Position numbers and translations under genes: made by a program. From positions 8,924,647 through 8,988,646 of the forward strand of contig OZ025220.1 of the NCBI GenBank assembly GCA_964019055.1: a DNA stretch of 64,000 nt, read 5' to 3'. Every line of letters begins with the position of its first letter. Positions within the stretch are counted from its first letter, which is position 1. The stretch is from Anthopleura xanthogrammica. Lineage: Eukaryota > Cnidaria > Anthozoa > Actiniaria > Actiniidae. Shown piece after piece: positions 10,478-20,943 of the stretch. The notes beneath the pieces are model-generated. The model did no database searches. It worked only from the letters and a program-made list of their open reading frames with translations, and was not told the DNA's origin.

Positions 10478-13400
10478 TCACTTCTTCATCACATACTTGA
10501 TCTCTTCTCTTGTCTGATCCCATCTATGGGTGGTTACAGCCTCATAGACTTCTATCACAAGATTTGGAAAATATTCCAAGAACACAAAGTCTTCCAGCAA
10601 CTGTTTTCTGATTGATGTTGGTTGTGTACTTTCAGAGACATGTGCATAAGCATTTCGTATGAACCGCACCAACTCTACTACAGAGCGAGTATCGTACCTT
10701 ATCTTTCTTCTCATGTCCTTGTAAATATCACCTACGTGTACATAACCTGGGTTGTTCCAGTGAGTATGCTTCACTATGGTACCAAACTGTGCTTCCAAGT
10801 CACTCTCAACAGCAGACAAAATGACTGATCTTCCAGCACGAGGATATCCAGATTCTGGTTGATTGCCAACAGCAATAAGCAAATCGATCTTTTTCTTTTT
10901 TGACCAAAAAATGGGATGACCCAATGCTTTGTGTGCAGATGCTCTTTTACTTTCATCTCCATCAAGCATTATTTTAAGGAGATGAGCTGCTTCAGGGCAC
11001 AGAGAGTCATCCCATCCTTCCATGTTGCCATTCAATATGTTGGCTTCAGTCTCATGTTGCAGTGCTCCTGTTTGGGTGGCGAATGGATGTTTTTTTACTG
11101 ACAAAATGTAATGAAGAATAAGACCACAGGAAAACATGTCAGACCCCTTGGAATAAACATCTGACTTTGCATCTGTGCAGATAAGCAACTCTGGTGCCAT
11201 CCAACACCTGGTTCCAGCAAGAGAAGCATAAGCAGAAGTAGAGGTACTCCCAGCAACACAATGGCTTAAACCAAAGTCAGCAATTTTTAAGGACAGTTTT
11301 GGAACTATTTTATAAAGAATATTAGATGGCTTGAGATCTCGATGGAGAATGTTCCGACCATGCAGGTACTCTAATCCTTTAACCAAATCTTCACAAAGTG
11401 AAATGCTATTCATTGCAATATTAGGATCATCAAAATAGTCATCAAGGCTTCCCTCCATCAGTTCCAAGACGATGTAAGAGAAATGCTCATCTTCAAAGAA
11501 AGACAAGTACTGAACAACCTGGTCACAGCGCGCAAGGAGAGCAAGGGTCCTTATTTCTCGTTTGTCTTCTGGTCTCTTCATCCTCAATTTTTCAATACGT
11601 TTTATGGCCACCTCTCTCCCATCATTCTCATTGAGTCCTGCAAATATCAAGCCAAATGATCCTTTACCTAAATGACCTTTGTAGTACCAAAATGGATACA
11701 CATGTGTACTTTCCTGGCGGCTTGCTACTTTGACCAAAATAGGCCTATATCTTTCAGAAACAGAAACCCACGGATGTCGGAGGGTGTCATCAATAATTAC
11801 TTGCTTATTTAGGAGATCTTTCAGTGCTGGATACTCTTTTGCTATGTCCAGACAAGACTGGCCTTTTTCATCAGGGATTGTACAATCAGCTCCACAACAA
11901 AGAAGCTGTTTAGCAATAGTCCAGTGAACAGTTTTTTGTGCTTCATCATCAGATAAAGTCTTTGATGCTGCTATAATATTCCTGCAACACAAATCAAGAG
12001 GCAAACATCTTTTAATATTTACAAGTTTAGCTGACTTCAGAATGGTTTCAACAAGAATGCTCTTCCAATGTAATTGTGCTGAACTGTTTTTACAGACAGC
12101 TTTTAAAAGAGAAGTGGAAATATTGTCTGATGTTAGATAGCCATCAATGTATGCAACATCAATTATGGCATTCGCTAAATCCACAGCTTCTGATTCGATA
12201 AGAGAACTCAAGACAGAATTCCCATGCTCATCAACTATCCAAGGATCAAGACCTTTCTCAAGGGCAGTTTCCCAAAAACCCTTTGGATCAAGCTCGATGT
12301 CTGGATAAAAAGTCTTTCCACCTTTGAGCAATGTTTTGTTCTGTGCAGCAACTAGAAGGGGTGAACGTCCTGATGAGTCCACAATATTTGGACTTACTCC
12401 AGAATCAAGCAAGAGTTCAACAGCAGTCCAAGTTCTGCAGAGATGTAGAGGGGTCTGACCATGTTTATTTGGTTCATTCAATTGTGTTCCACATTCTAGA
12501 AGTGTATTTAGAACTTTTTTCATGAATTCTGAAAACACACTTCTTCCATCAGCAACATCTCTAAAGCATTGGCAAGGTGGTTCCAGTGATGCCCAAAGAT
12601 GAACTGGTAAGTTAAGGTTTTCATCTTTTTTGTTGATGACTCTTCTACCAGCCCTGGTGGATGAAAATAATATGAATAATTCAATTCCTACTTGAACTGC
12701 ATCCTTCAATCTTGTATCTCCATGCCATTCCAGAACTTGCTGCAAAAGACTCATAATTAAATGCAAAACAGAGTCTCCTTTTTTCGTCATCTCTTCAACA
12801 TTTGATCCATTCTTTATCAAAAATCTACAGACTTCTACAAGTATGTTGATGGCTGACAAATGATTGCTTTCGCCTAATAATTGTTGATCATTGCTGTGCC
12901 AGGTTAAACAAAACAGAAGTGGTGTTTCAGATTGGTGGTTTTTTGTATCAACTGTTACTCCACCTTCTTCAAGTTTCGTCAATAACTCCATTATTGCTTC
13001 TTTTGACACTCCATGAAATGGCAAACAAGCTGTATAGTGAAGAGCAGTATTTCCCTCTATGTCAGCACTGTTGGGGTCAGCCCCTAATTCATACAGCAAA
13101 TCAAGTATCAGTGGTACTAGAGTTCTACACAGTGTTTTGTCCTCCACAGTTTTTCCTATCATTTCCAAAACATCATCAATCACACTTTCATTTTCTGTGG
13201 TGCTATAGGTCTTTGCTAGCTCCAAGAAAAAGATGAAGATTGGTACATTGATTTCAGAATTAAAGAGGAGAGGACATTTGCAAAAAATGATGTTGATTAT
13301 TGCTTCGTAAACTGTATTTCTTCGCACTCCTTTTTCCACTATCAAATTAAATCTTTCAGATATTAATTGTTCCATATGAGGCTCATCATGAGAATCTGCA

Positions 13401-15766
13401 GGTTTGGAGATACAATGGTCAACAAAATATGATAAGAAACTCATGCCAATATTGTCTTTAATGCGTGTGTTAACTTTCTTTTCTAGAAGATAGCAAACTA
13501 TTGACTGTGATTTGGTCATGGCATAAAAAAGTGGAGTCCTCCCATAAATGTCTCTTGGACTAGTAAGCGAATTCTCTTGTTCTATCAATGCATGAACCAC
13601 ACTTTCATTGTTATTTTGGACAGCAAAAAACAAAGCCGTTTTCCCCTCATTATCAGTTATGTTAACATCAGCACCAGCATCAATCAATGCACGAACCACA
13701 CTTTCATTGTTCCATTGTTGAACAGCATAAACCAAAGCACTTTTCCCTTCATTATCAGTTATGTTAACATCAGCACCAGCAGCAATCAATGCATGAATCA
13801 CCCTTTCATTGTTCCATTGTTGAACAGCATAAACCAAAGCAGTTTTCCCCTCATTATCAGTTATGTTAACATCAGCACAAGCATCAATCAATGCATGGAT
13901 AACTCTATCATTGTTCCACATGTTAGCAGCATAAACCAAAGCAGTTTTCCCCTCATCATCAGTTATGTTAACATCAGCACCGGCATCAATCAATGCATGA
14001 ACCACCCATTCATCATTCCTATGTTGAACAGCATAAAACAAAGCATTTTTGCCCTCGTTATCAGTTATGTTGATATCAGCACCATTATCAATCAATGCAT
14101 GAACCACACTTTTATTGTTCCATTGTTGAACAGCATAAAACAAAGCATTTTTGCCCTCATTATCAATTATGTTGACATCAGCACCAAAAGCAATCAATGC
14201 ATGAATCACCCTTTCATTGTTACTTTGTTGAACAGCATAAAACAAAGCACTTTTCCCCTCATTATCAGTTATGTTGGCGTCAGTACCAGCATCAATCAAT
14301 GCATGAACCACACTTTCATTGTTCCATTGTTGAACAGCATAAAACAAAGCATTTTTGCCCTCGTTATCAGTTATGTTGACATCAGCACCAGCATCAATCA
14401 ATGCATGAACCACACTTTCATTGTTCCATTGTTGAACAGCATAAAACAAAGCATTTTTGCCCTCATTATCAGTTATGTTGACATGAGCACCAGCATCAAT
14501 CAATGGACGAACCACACTTTCATTGTTACTTTGTTGGACAACATGAAATAAAGCACTTTTCCCCTCATTATCAATTATGTTGACATCAGCACCAGCATCA
14601 ATCAATGCACGAACAACACTTTCATTGTTACTTTGTTGGACAGCATAGAACAAAGCAGTTTTCCCCTCATCAACAGTTATGTTGACATCAGCACCAGTAT
14701 CAATCAATGCACGAACAACACTTTCATTGTTACTTTGTTGGACAGCATAAAACAAAGCAGTTTTCCTCTCATCATCAGTTTTGTTAACATCAGCACCATT
14801 ATCAATCAATGCACGAACCACACATTCATTGCTACTTTGTCGGACAGCATACAACAAAGCAGTTTTCCCCTCATTATCAATTATGTTGACATCAGCACCA
14901 GCATCAATCAATGCACGAACAACACTTTCATCGTTACTTCGTTGGACAGCATAGAACAAAGCAGTTTTCCCCTCATCATCAGTTATGTTGACATCAGCAC
15001 CAGTATCAATCAATGCACGAACAACACTTTCATTGTTACTTTGTTGGACAGCATAAAACAAAGCAGTTTTCCTCTCATCATCAGTTTTGTTAACATCAGC
15101 ACCAGCATCAATCAATGCATGAACCACACTTTCATTGTTCCATTGTTGAACAGCATAAAACAAAGCATTTTTGCCCTCATTATCAGTTATGTTGACATGA
15201 GCACCAGCATCGATCAATGGACGAACCACACTTTCATTGTTACTTTGTTGGACAACATGAAATAAAGCACTTTTCCCCTCATTATCAATTATGTTGACAT
15301 CAGCACCAGCATCAATCAATGCACGAACAACACTTTCATTGTTACTTTGTTGAACAGCATAAAACAAAGCAGTTTTCCCCTCATTATCAGGTATGTTGAC
15401 ATCAGCACCAGCATCAATCAGAGCACGAACCACACATTCATTGTTACTTTGTTGAACAGCATAGAACAAAGCAGTTCTCCCGTCATTATCAGTCATGTTC
15501 ACATCAGCTTCAGCATAAATCAAATCGATAACCCTATCTTTATCGCCAATGAGTACAGATTTAAGCAAAGAACTTTGAAAATAAGCTGCTTGAGTTTCTT
15601 CGACGTCTACAGACTTCATTAGAGATGCAGGAAGGGCTTTGATAGGCTTGTTGCTCCAAGTCGTCATCGAAAGGCGTCCATGAGTTTTCGTTTCGTCGGA
15701 AGACTTCTTCAAATATAGATAACTACTGTTTTCCTCCATTTCTTCAGCAGTAATCGAAACTTCCAT
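10478..15766 (-). CDS. RNase L-like protein 1: ankyrin array, kinase, KEN ribonuclease
   Basis: This 1762-residue frame starts at an ATG with no intron in the coding part. An N-terminal segment of about 75 residues precedes some 20 ankyrin repeats (to about residue 780), mostly 34-residue units of the type GKTALFYAVQQ-SNNESVVRALIDAGADVN. An irregular ankyrin-like middle follows (about 780-1345; GNTALHYTACLPFHG, GQTPLHLCRTW). The kinase spans about 1355-1620: GKGSFG from 1367, VAIK Lys 1389, HRD 1475-1477, DFG 1497-1499, then MAPE, so it looks catalytically competent. The KEN domain (about 1625-1755) has Tyr 1691, Arg-Asn 1704-1705 and His 1709, aligning with the IRE1/RNase L nuclease residues. 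By family analogy the ankyrins bind a ligand, the kinase domain dimerises with nucleotide bound, and KEN cuts RNA in the cytosol. Human RNase L is much shorter (about 740 residues, 9 repeats). Architecture is seen; the ligand is unknown. Confidence 0.9.
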   Translation of the reverse strand: MEVSITAEEMEENSSYLYLKKSSDETKTHGRLSMTTWSNKPIKALPASLMKSVDVEETQAAYFQSSLLKSVLIGDKDRVIDLIYAEADVNMTDNDGRTALFYAVQQSNNECVVRALIDAGADVNIPDNEGKTALFYAVQQSNNESVVRALIDAGADVNIIDNEGKSALFHVVQQSNNESVVRPLIDAGAHVNITDNEGKNALFYAVQQWNNESVVHALIDAGADVNKTDDERKTALFYAVQQSNNESVVRALIDTGADVNITDDEGKTALFYAVQRSNDESVVRALIDAGADVNIIDNEGKTALLYAVRQSSNECVVRALIDNGADVNKTDDERKTALFYAVQQSNNESVVRALIDTGADVNITVDEGKTALFYAVQQSNNESVVRALIDAGADVNIIDNEGKSALFHVVQQSNNESVVRPLIDAGAHVNITDNEGKNALFYAVQQWNNESVVHALIDAGADVNITDNEGKNALFYAVQQWNNESVVHALIDAGTDANITDNEGKSALFYAVQQSNNERVIHALIAFGADVNIIDNEGKNALFYAVQQWNNKSVVHALIDNGADINITDNEGKNALFYAVQHRNDEWVVHALIDAGADVNITDDEGKTALVYAANMWNNDRVIHALIDACADVNITDNEGKTALVYAVQQWNNERVIHALIAAGADVNITDNEGKSALVYAVQQWNNESVVRALIDAGADVNITDNEGKTALFFAVQNNNESVVHALIEQENSLTSPRDIYGRTPLFYAMTKSQSIVCYLLEKKVNTRIKDNIGMSFLSYFVDHCISKPADSHDEPHMEQLISERFNLIVEKGVRRNTVYEAIINIIFCKCPLLFNSEINVPIFIFFLELAKTYSTTENESVIDDVLEMIGKTVEDKTLCRTLVPLILDLLYELGADPNSADIEGNTALHYTACLPFHGVSKEAIMELLTKLEEGGVTVDTKNHQSETPLLFCLTWHSNDQQLLGESNHLSAINILVEVCRFLIKNGSNVEEMTKKGDSVLHLIMSLLQQVLEWHGDTRLKDAVQVGIELFILFSSTRAGRRVINKKDENLNLPVHLWASLEPPCQCFRDVADGRSVFSEFMKKVLNTLLECGTQLNEPNKHGQTPLHLCRTWTAVELLLDSGVSPNIVDSSGRSPLLVAAQNKTLLKGGKTFYPDIELDPKGFWETALEKGLDPWIVDEHGNSVLSSLIESEAVDLANAIIDVAYIDGYLTSDNISTSLLKAVCKNSSAQLHWKSILVETILKSAKLVNIKRCLPLDLCCRNIIAASKTLSDDEAQKTVHWTIAKQLLCCGADCTIPDEKGQSCLDIAKEYPALKDLLNKQVIIDDTLRHPWVSVSERYRPILVKVASRQESTHVYPFWYYKGHLGKGSFGLIFAGLNENDGREVAIKRIEKLRMKRPEDKREIRTLALLARCDQVVQYLSFFEDEHFSYIVLELMEGSLDDYFDDPNIAMNSISLCEDLVKGLEYLHGRNILHRDLKPSNILYKIVPKLSLKIADFGLSHCVAGSTSTSAYASLAGTRCWMAPELLICTDAKSDVYSKGSDMFSCGLILHYILSVKKHPFATQTGALQHETEANILNGNMEGWDDSLCPEAAHLLKIMLDGDESKRASAHKALGHPIFWSKKKKIDLLIAVGNQPESGYPRAGRSVILSAVESDLEAQFGTIVKHTHWNNPGYVHVGDIYKDMRRKIRYDTRSVVELVRFIRNAYAHVSESTQPTSIRKQLLEDFVFLEYFPNLVIEVYEAVTTHRWDQTREEIKYVMKK
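13577..15520 (-). repeat. 102-bp tandem coding repeats of gene 1 ankyrin array
   Basis: About 20 tandem 102-bp units encode the 34-residue ankyrin repeats and are strikingly similar at DNA level. Variant marks recur in blocks: the DDERK...TGADVN unit appears as repeats 5 and 8, and HVVQQ...RPLIDAGAHVN as repeats 3 and 10, so the array has expanded by unequal exchange or conversion. The long plus-strand frames here are only the antisense of this periodic sequence. Confidence 0.9.
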
Positions 15767-16021
15767 GGTTAAGCAAACTTAACGCTTCAGAGACTTCATA
15801 ATCAGTTCTGTTTACCCACTCCTTTACCAAAGACGACGCCATGTCGATATCCCACACGTTTTCGCTTTCTCCTCCTCATTCGGAATCTTTTGAAAATCAC
15901 ACTAAGTCAAATTAACCATGGTTTTGAAATTCGTGTGTTTGAACTGCCTTTTTTTGAATAAATATTATCGTGAATACTTCAAGAACGAAACATGGCTTCT
16001 TTCTCCGTTGAGCTCGTTGAA

Positions 16022-18271
16022 CAACCTCGTCCCCAGGGTCCTCTCTTCTCGCTATTTCAAAATGGCGGGACGCTCGAGGGAAGACCCTGGTGGCGGCTGG
16101 TCACGTGGCCTCCAAGAATTTTGGAGGTTCGGACCCAGGCTGCTCGAGGGATCCCTTACGCGGCCTAAACTAACCCGAAAAGAAATTGGAACCCAGCAAA
16201 AACAAAATGGCGGAGCAATCGAACGTGTACAGAAATACGACAGAAATACGACAGAAATACACGAACCTAATTTTGATTTCTCACGCTGTTCCTGGCTTTA
16301 CGAAAGCTTTCTTTCAAAAAAAGTAAAGGCTACTCCATTTATCTACATCTCCATGGAGATGTTTTTCTTGTGCTTCTCAAAAATCAATAAATATCTGGGT
16401 GGACAGTCTTAGATTGCTTAACAGAGTAGCTGTAGCTTTTATTTTGACTTTCATTTGCTTTTATGTACTTTATAGAATCTAAAATAAAGCTATATTTTAA
16501 ACAGTCATCATGTATTTTCTCCTTTTTCTTGTTTATTTGGGAGTCCAGAAACTCAAGCAATACAAGAATCACTTATCTGGACTTGAGAGCTATAAAGGCA
16601 TACTGCTTCCTATTGCTAAATCCCTGAAAGACAAACTCATCTCCTACCCTCTTATTTTTATTTATTTTTTCCTTTACAATACTGTGGTTATGCCTATAAA
16701 CTTTTCTTCAATGTTTTGCAAGAATCATCATATTATCCTCCTGGTTGTAACAGAATTCCAGAAAACCAACTGTTTGCACAATACCATGCTCCACAAACAA
16801 AGAAAATGAAAGAGTAAATTTTGCACCAACTAACCAAAAAATGCAGCCAAAAAGTGAGAGTAATTTTTGCAACTGTTGCTATAGGTATTCGAGTTAACAT
16901 CCCAGATGTTTGTCAAATAATTCACATAGGAGTTCAGAGGACAATTGAGGCCTACTTCCAAGAGATTGGCAGAGCCGTAAGAGATTGGCAACCCTCCAAG
17001 GCACTCCTGTACTACAATGGGTCTGAAATATCTACAAATGTGCCTGGGATGACCCCAGAGATGAGGGAATATTGTCGTCTTGAGAATGGATGCCTACGTG
17101 AGGCACTGCTGAAGCATATGGGTTCACCATCTATTGACTCTGAAATCTCACAGAGGGATCCTCATACTTGATGTAGTAACTGTTTGAACATGTGTACTTG
17201 TGATTCTTGTATTGCTAAGTTTCTAGACTCTTGTAATCTCACATAATAATTTGAGAGCTGCATTTATGTTTGCAGAGCCCATGAGATATAACTATGAAAC
17301 AGTATAAAGTAGTGTTTGCTTAGCCTGTGTAGTAGAGCCACTTCCCACCCAACCCCCTGAAGGGAATAAAAGTTGGTTAGGGGTAAGGAGTGGCTGTACA
17401 CAGGCTATGTCTGCTACATTGAAGCAAAGCAGGATTTATTTTAAAAATCATATTAAATTTCAAGAACAAAAGTAACAAATAAACAAGAAAAAGGAGAAAA
17501 TGCATGATGAGTGTTTAAAATATAGCTTTATTTTAGATTCTATAAAGTACATAAAAGCAAATGAAAGTCAAAATAAAAGCTACAGCTACTCTGTTAAGCA
17601 ATCTAAGACTGTCCACCCAGATATTTATTGATTTTTTACTTTGCCAGTTTATACGGTTAATAAAACGATTGAAAAAAATATTTTTTACCAATCCAAAATT
17701 AAATCTCTCGTCCTGTGAATTAAAATCACAAGCTTGTTCATGACAGGATAAATTCGAAGAATACTTTGACGAAAAGTTTACAATCACCTTCCATCAGGAT
17801 CTGAGGAAGCTCAAGCCCTTTAACGAGGTCCCTGGTAGAGTCCATAGAAGTTTTCCTGAAATTCAAGTTTCAGCACTGTGTGGGCTGGAGAGGCAAGATC
17901 TACACTCCTGGTTGGAGAAGCACAAGAAAAACATCTCCATGGAGATGTAGATAAATGGAGTAGCCTTTACTTTTTTTGAAAGAAAGCTTTCGTAAAGCCA
18001 GGAACAGCGTGAGAAATCAAAATTAGGTTCGTGTATTTCTGTCGTATTTCTGTCGTATTTCTGTACACGTTCGATTGCTCCGCCATTTTGTTTTTGCTGG
18101 GTTCCAATTTCTTTTCGGGTTAGTTTAGGCCGCGTAAGGGATCCCTCGAGCAGCCTGGGTCCGAACCTCCAAAATTCTTGGAGGCCACGTGACCAGCCGC
18201 CACCAGGGTCTTCCCTCGAGCGTCCCGCCATTTTGAAATAGCGAGAAGAGAGGACCCTGGGGACGAGGTTG
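16022..18271. mobile_element. Large 2.25-kb palindrome around a helicase pseudogene
   Basis: The left arm 16022-16539 is repeated as inverse complement at 17476-18271. The right arm carries about 285 extra bp (roughly 17637-17917) missing from the left. Arm tips read CAACCTCGTCCCCAGGGTCC. The outer arm is GC-richer and resembles a promoter-plus-first-exon (AAAATGGCGGGACGCTCG). The loop 16540-17475 holds the RecQ-like fragment. Interpreted as an inverted duplication or foldback carrying captured or transposon-borne helicase sequence. The mirrored small frames (MAGRSREDPGG...) come from the arms. Confidence 0.7.
16683..17171 (+). pseudogene. RecQ-like DNA helicase fragment, nonsense-broken
   Basis: One frame reads NRIPENQLFAQYHAPQ, a stop (16815-16817), then KVRVIFATVAIGIRVNIPD, QIIHIGVQRTIEAYFQEIGR and ALLYYNGSEIS. 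These are motifs IV-VI of a RecQ-type helicase C-lobe (FATxAxGxGVxxP and QExGRAGRDG, here QEIGRAVRDW). They are followed by a zinc-region-like segment with Cys (REYCRLENGCLREALL) and a stop at 17169. The in-frame stop, missing N-lobe and altered GRAGRDG mark it as a dead partial copy. RecQ-like genes are often carried or amplified by repeats in invertebrates. Confidence 0.7.
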
Positions 18272-18289
18272 CTCGTTGAACTCGTTCCC

Positions 18290-18443
18290 CAATCTCGTTC
18301 CCAGAGCCCTTATTTCTTACTGCGCATGCTCGACGAAATAAATAACTCCAAACGACTCCAAACCGTCCTCCAAACCGGAAGACTTCACCCAATCTCGTTC
18401 CCAGAGCCCTTATTTCTTACTGCGCATGCTCGACGAAATAAAT
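18290..18443 (+). repeat. Direct repeats of about 50 bp beside the palindrome
   Basis: AATCTCGTTCCCAGAGCCCT and the following TTATTTCTTACTGCGCATGC occur twice, at about 18290-18344 and 18390-18443. They are related in style to the palindrome tips (CTCGTCCCCAGGG), so probably part of the same repeat family. Confidence 0.65.
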
Positions 18444-19519
18444 AGGCTCTGGAAAACTCCAAACCGGAAGAGCCGACGGAAGAGCCAGAATCTGGTTGTC
18501 TCGGACATGCGCATTATGAAAACCGGAAGTTAACAAGACCAACTGATTAAAAACAAAATGGCCGACTGTTGAGGGCGCTATATCATGCCGTTGCTCTCAA
18601 TTAAATGGGCTTTGATGATAAGTTAAGCTCAGATAGAAACAATACAAAAGCTATTATTATTATAGGTAGGCTAAAAATGATACTTTAGTTGTGTTGCCAA
18701 CTGGATACGACGGGGATACGGCAAATTGTAAGTGTATCAGGGCTTTCCACTCACGATCGTGTGTCTAATTACATTTTCCGAGTCTACTAATGTAATATTC
18801 TTAGTTACTGGGTTACCTGTGGTAAACCAGTCATAAAATACCTTCGGTTTTTTTTACTGGGTTACCTGTGGTAAACCAGTCATAAAATACCTTCGTTTTT
18901 TTTGGTTTTTTTTATTTTTTTTTTCAGAGTCCTTAGCGGGCATCTGCTACAGGGTTCCCGTCTATGAATCCGATTAATTAACATGTGTCACCTGTCAATC
19001 AATGCCACTACGTTGCCAAGTAATTAACAGAGGGCGGAGCTAGCTTATCGAGTGACAGAAATTAATGTCTACGCATGCTCTATTTCGTTGACTGCTGTAA
19101 TTAAAGAGTGAGCCGAGTCAGAATTTTTAATTTATTCGTAAACAAGGATAATTCTAATCAAACCAGGAATTCTGAAGAATTTTCATTGCTCACGGCAAAT
19201 GGCTATAGATTTGATAAACTACTCGTGCTTTGACTCAGCTATTTAAAGCAGTATTATATGTAGTATCAGTACAAAAGGAAAAGGCTAGCCATGGTCAACA
19301 TTTAATTCTTGTGTTAAAGAATTTCTACGCACTCCAAGCTAATTCAAACCGATGTAAGAGAGGGCACAGGGAACCCAATCTCTGAATAGTGCACTGCTTT
19401 GAGTATCCACGAGTGTATTTGATTTGAATTAGCTGTATATCTTACATATCCCTGATTATAACCCAACGATTAATTTTCACGCGCTGTCAATGGTTCAAAT
19501 GGGTCACGTGCAGGACGGG
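18444..19519. other. Intergenic with a TACTGGGTTACC palindromic repeat
   Basis: No gene. TACTGGGTTACCTGTGGTAA and the following ACCAGTCATAAAATACC occur twice in tandem at 18805-18846 and 18854-18895, and a relative (TACTGGGTTGCCTGTGGCAA) lies at about 59190. The motif is self-complementary (ACTGGTTT/ACCCAGT) and looks like an element end. The remainder is unassigned. Confidence 0.5.
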
Positions 19520-19717
19520 TATTTAGTAAACCCCTTCTGGCTCACTGGGATATCGGCTGATAATGTCCGAGGATGAGAAATGGTCCTCAAAATATCACAT
19601 TCGCCCTCGAAGCTTCGCTTCTCGGCCAAATGTTCTTTTTTCGGACCACGCCATTTCTCATCCTCGGACATTATCAGCCGATATCCCAGCCGCCAGAAGG
19701 ATTTTATTTACTAAATA
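19520..19717. mobile_element. Foldback element, TATTTAGTAAA ends
   Basis: The left arm 19520-19586 (TATTTAGTAAA ... GGGATATCGGCTGATAATGT ... GAGAAATGGTC) is mirrored at 19648-19717. About 65-bp arms surround a 60-bp loop. Small frames across it are repeat-derived. Confidence 0.75.
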
Positions 19718-19876
19718 TTCTACTATTATTGAGGTGGGGAGGGGGGGGGATAAATAAACATTAGGTTTCAGGTACGGGGGGCTACCGCAAAAAGGTGTCG
19801 TTTTAAAACTCAGCATCCATGCACATAGCCCTACTCCCACCAACCGGCCCTAACCCACTAATCATGGTCCTTAGTG

Positions 19877-19877
19877 A

Positions 19878-19911
<34 letters not shown>

Positions 19912-19949
19912 CAACAACAACTGCAACAACAATAATAATACTGAATAAT
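19877..19949. repeat. (TAA)n / (CAA)n microsatellite
   Basis: A run of ATAATAATA changes to ACAACAACA and back. It may be the tail of a minus-strand retroelement. Confidence 0.8.
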
Positions 19950-20060
19950 ATTTTATTACCTATAACGCGCAAATTCCATACGATAATATGATCAAATGCG
20001 CGCTTGAGATAAAACAGTCTGAAAAGCTTTATAAAACTGAAACATATACATATATAAACA

Positions 20061-20088
20061 TTTCGACGTGGAATAACGTCATTATCAA
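20061..20088 (-). ncRNA. Hammerhead-ribozyme-like relic (PLE-type tail)
   Basis: The minus strand reads TTGATAATGACG, loop, CGTCGAAA. That is the CUGANGA-stem II-GAAA order of a hammerhead core with a mutated first box (TTGATAA) and a GACG/CGTC stem II. Such motifs lie at the ends of Penelope-like elements. It is decayed and probably inactive. Confidence 0.25.
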
Positions 20089-20362
20089 TCTAAATAACTG
20101 AAAAGTAAGTACTAGAAATCTAGAAATGAGTATATGAAAAACGCTGACATATGCAAATAGACTCAATTTGGGTGTTAAACCTAGGTCTAAAAAGCCTTTT
20201 GCATAGTAAAAAAGCTATAACTTTATGTATACATTAGCACTATTTACAGACATGCAGAAAAAAGTTAGTTTTTAAAATTCCTATACTATGCTCATTTACA
20301 GTATTTACAGTCGGTATAATATAAGTGACGAGAAGTGCATGTAACTGACACCACATGCATCC

Positions 20363-20550
20363 AAGAGAGTATGAAGTAAGAGAGCACATCTCCCATACAT
20401 AGGTCTACTGATCCCCATAAAAATCATTCCGAAATCTATTTTTAGCTCCGCACGCAGCTACTGAACTGAATCAGCAGTGCGAAGCAAAAATAGATTTTCA
20501 AATAGTTATCATAGGGCACGGAGATGTGCTCTCTTACTTCATACTCTCTT
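20363..20550. mobile_element. Foldback element, AAGAGAGTATGAAG ends
   Basis: The arm at 20363-20394 (AAGAGAGTATGAAGTAAGAG...) is mirrored at 20518-20550 (...CTCTTACTTCATACTCTCTT). An inner pair (CTATTTTTAGC / GCAAAAATAG) continues the fold. Non-coding. Confidence 0.7.
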
Positions 20551-20609
20551 GATGCCGGCGTCACATTAAGATGATAAGAAGCTACATTGGTCATTAACAA
20601 TAGAAGCGT

Positions 20610-20886
20610 TAAAAACAAAATGGCATCCTTATATTTAGATAGGGATGTCTGAGACTTCGAAACAAGGCTGTTTTGGTCGGGCAAACACGGTTTTCCGGCA
20701 CTGAGAGTTCGAAGGCATGCGGTATCGAAAAACAAAACAACCACGTGGCTCTTGAGGGTTAGATTCCGGAGGTTAGATACTTTTAACCATTTAAACAGAT
20801 ACATTTACAATTCCACATTGAATTTTTTTGATTGGAATTCTTCTCAGACATCCCTATCTAAATATAAGGATGCCATCTTGTTTTTA
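20610..20886. mobile_element. Foldback element adjacent to gene 2 3' end
   Basis: AAAAACAAAATGGCATCCTT and the following ATATTTAGATAGGGATGTCTGAGA at 20610-20653 are mirrored at 20842-20886. The element ends about 58 bp from the gene 2 stop, so it may lie in its transcript. Confidence 0.7.
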
Positions 20887-20943
20887 TCATTTTACTCATT
20901 AGTTTCTTCAACAATAGGCATGTGTACTGACACTTATGAAGAG

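Noticed and set aside
13577..15622. Long plus-strand frames (324, 210 and 91 codons) opposite gene 1 ankyrins
   Set aside because: They are antisense to a 102-bp periodic coding array whose period is a multiple of three, so open antisense frames are expected; no family motif.
10478..15766. Bacterial or symbiont origin of the ankyrin-kinase genes
   Set aside because: KEN domains are eukaryotic, and SINEs, LINE tails and AT-rich non-coding spacers indicate host nuclear DNA.
16059..16412. MAGRSREDPGG frame and its mirror at 17863-18231
   Set aside because: Both come from the palindrome arms, with no conserved domain; repeat-derived.
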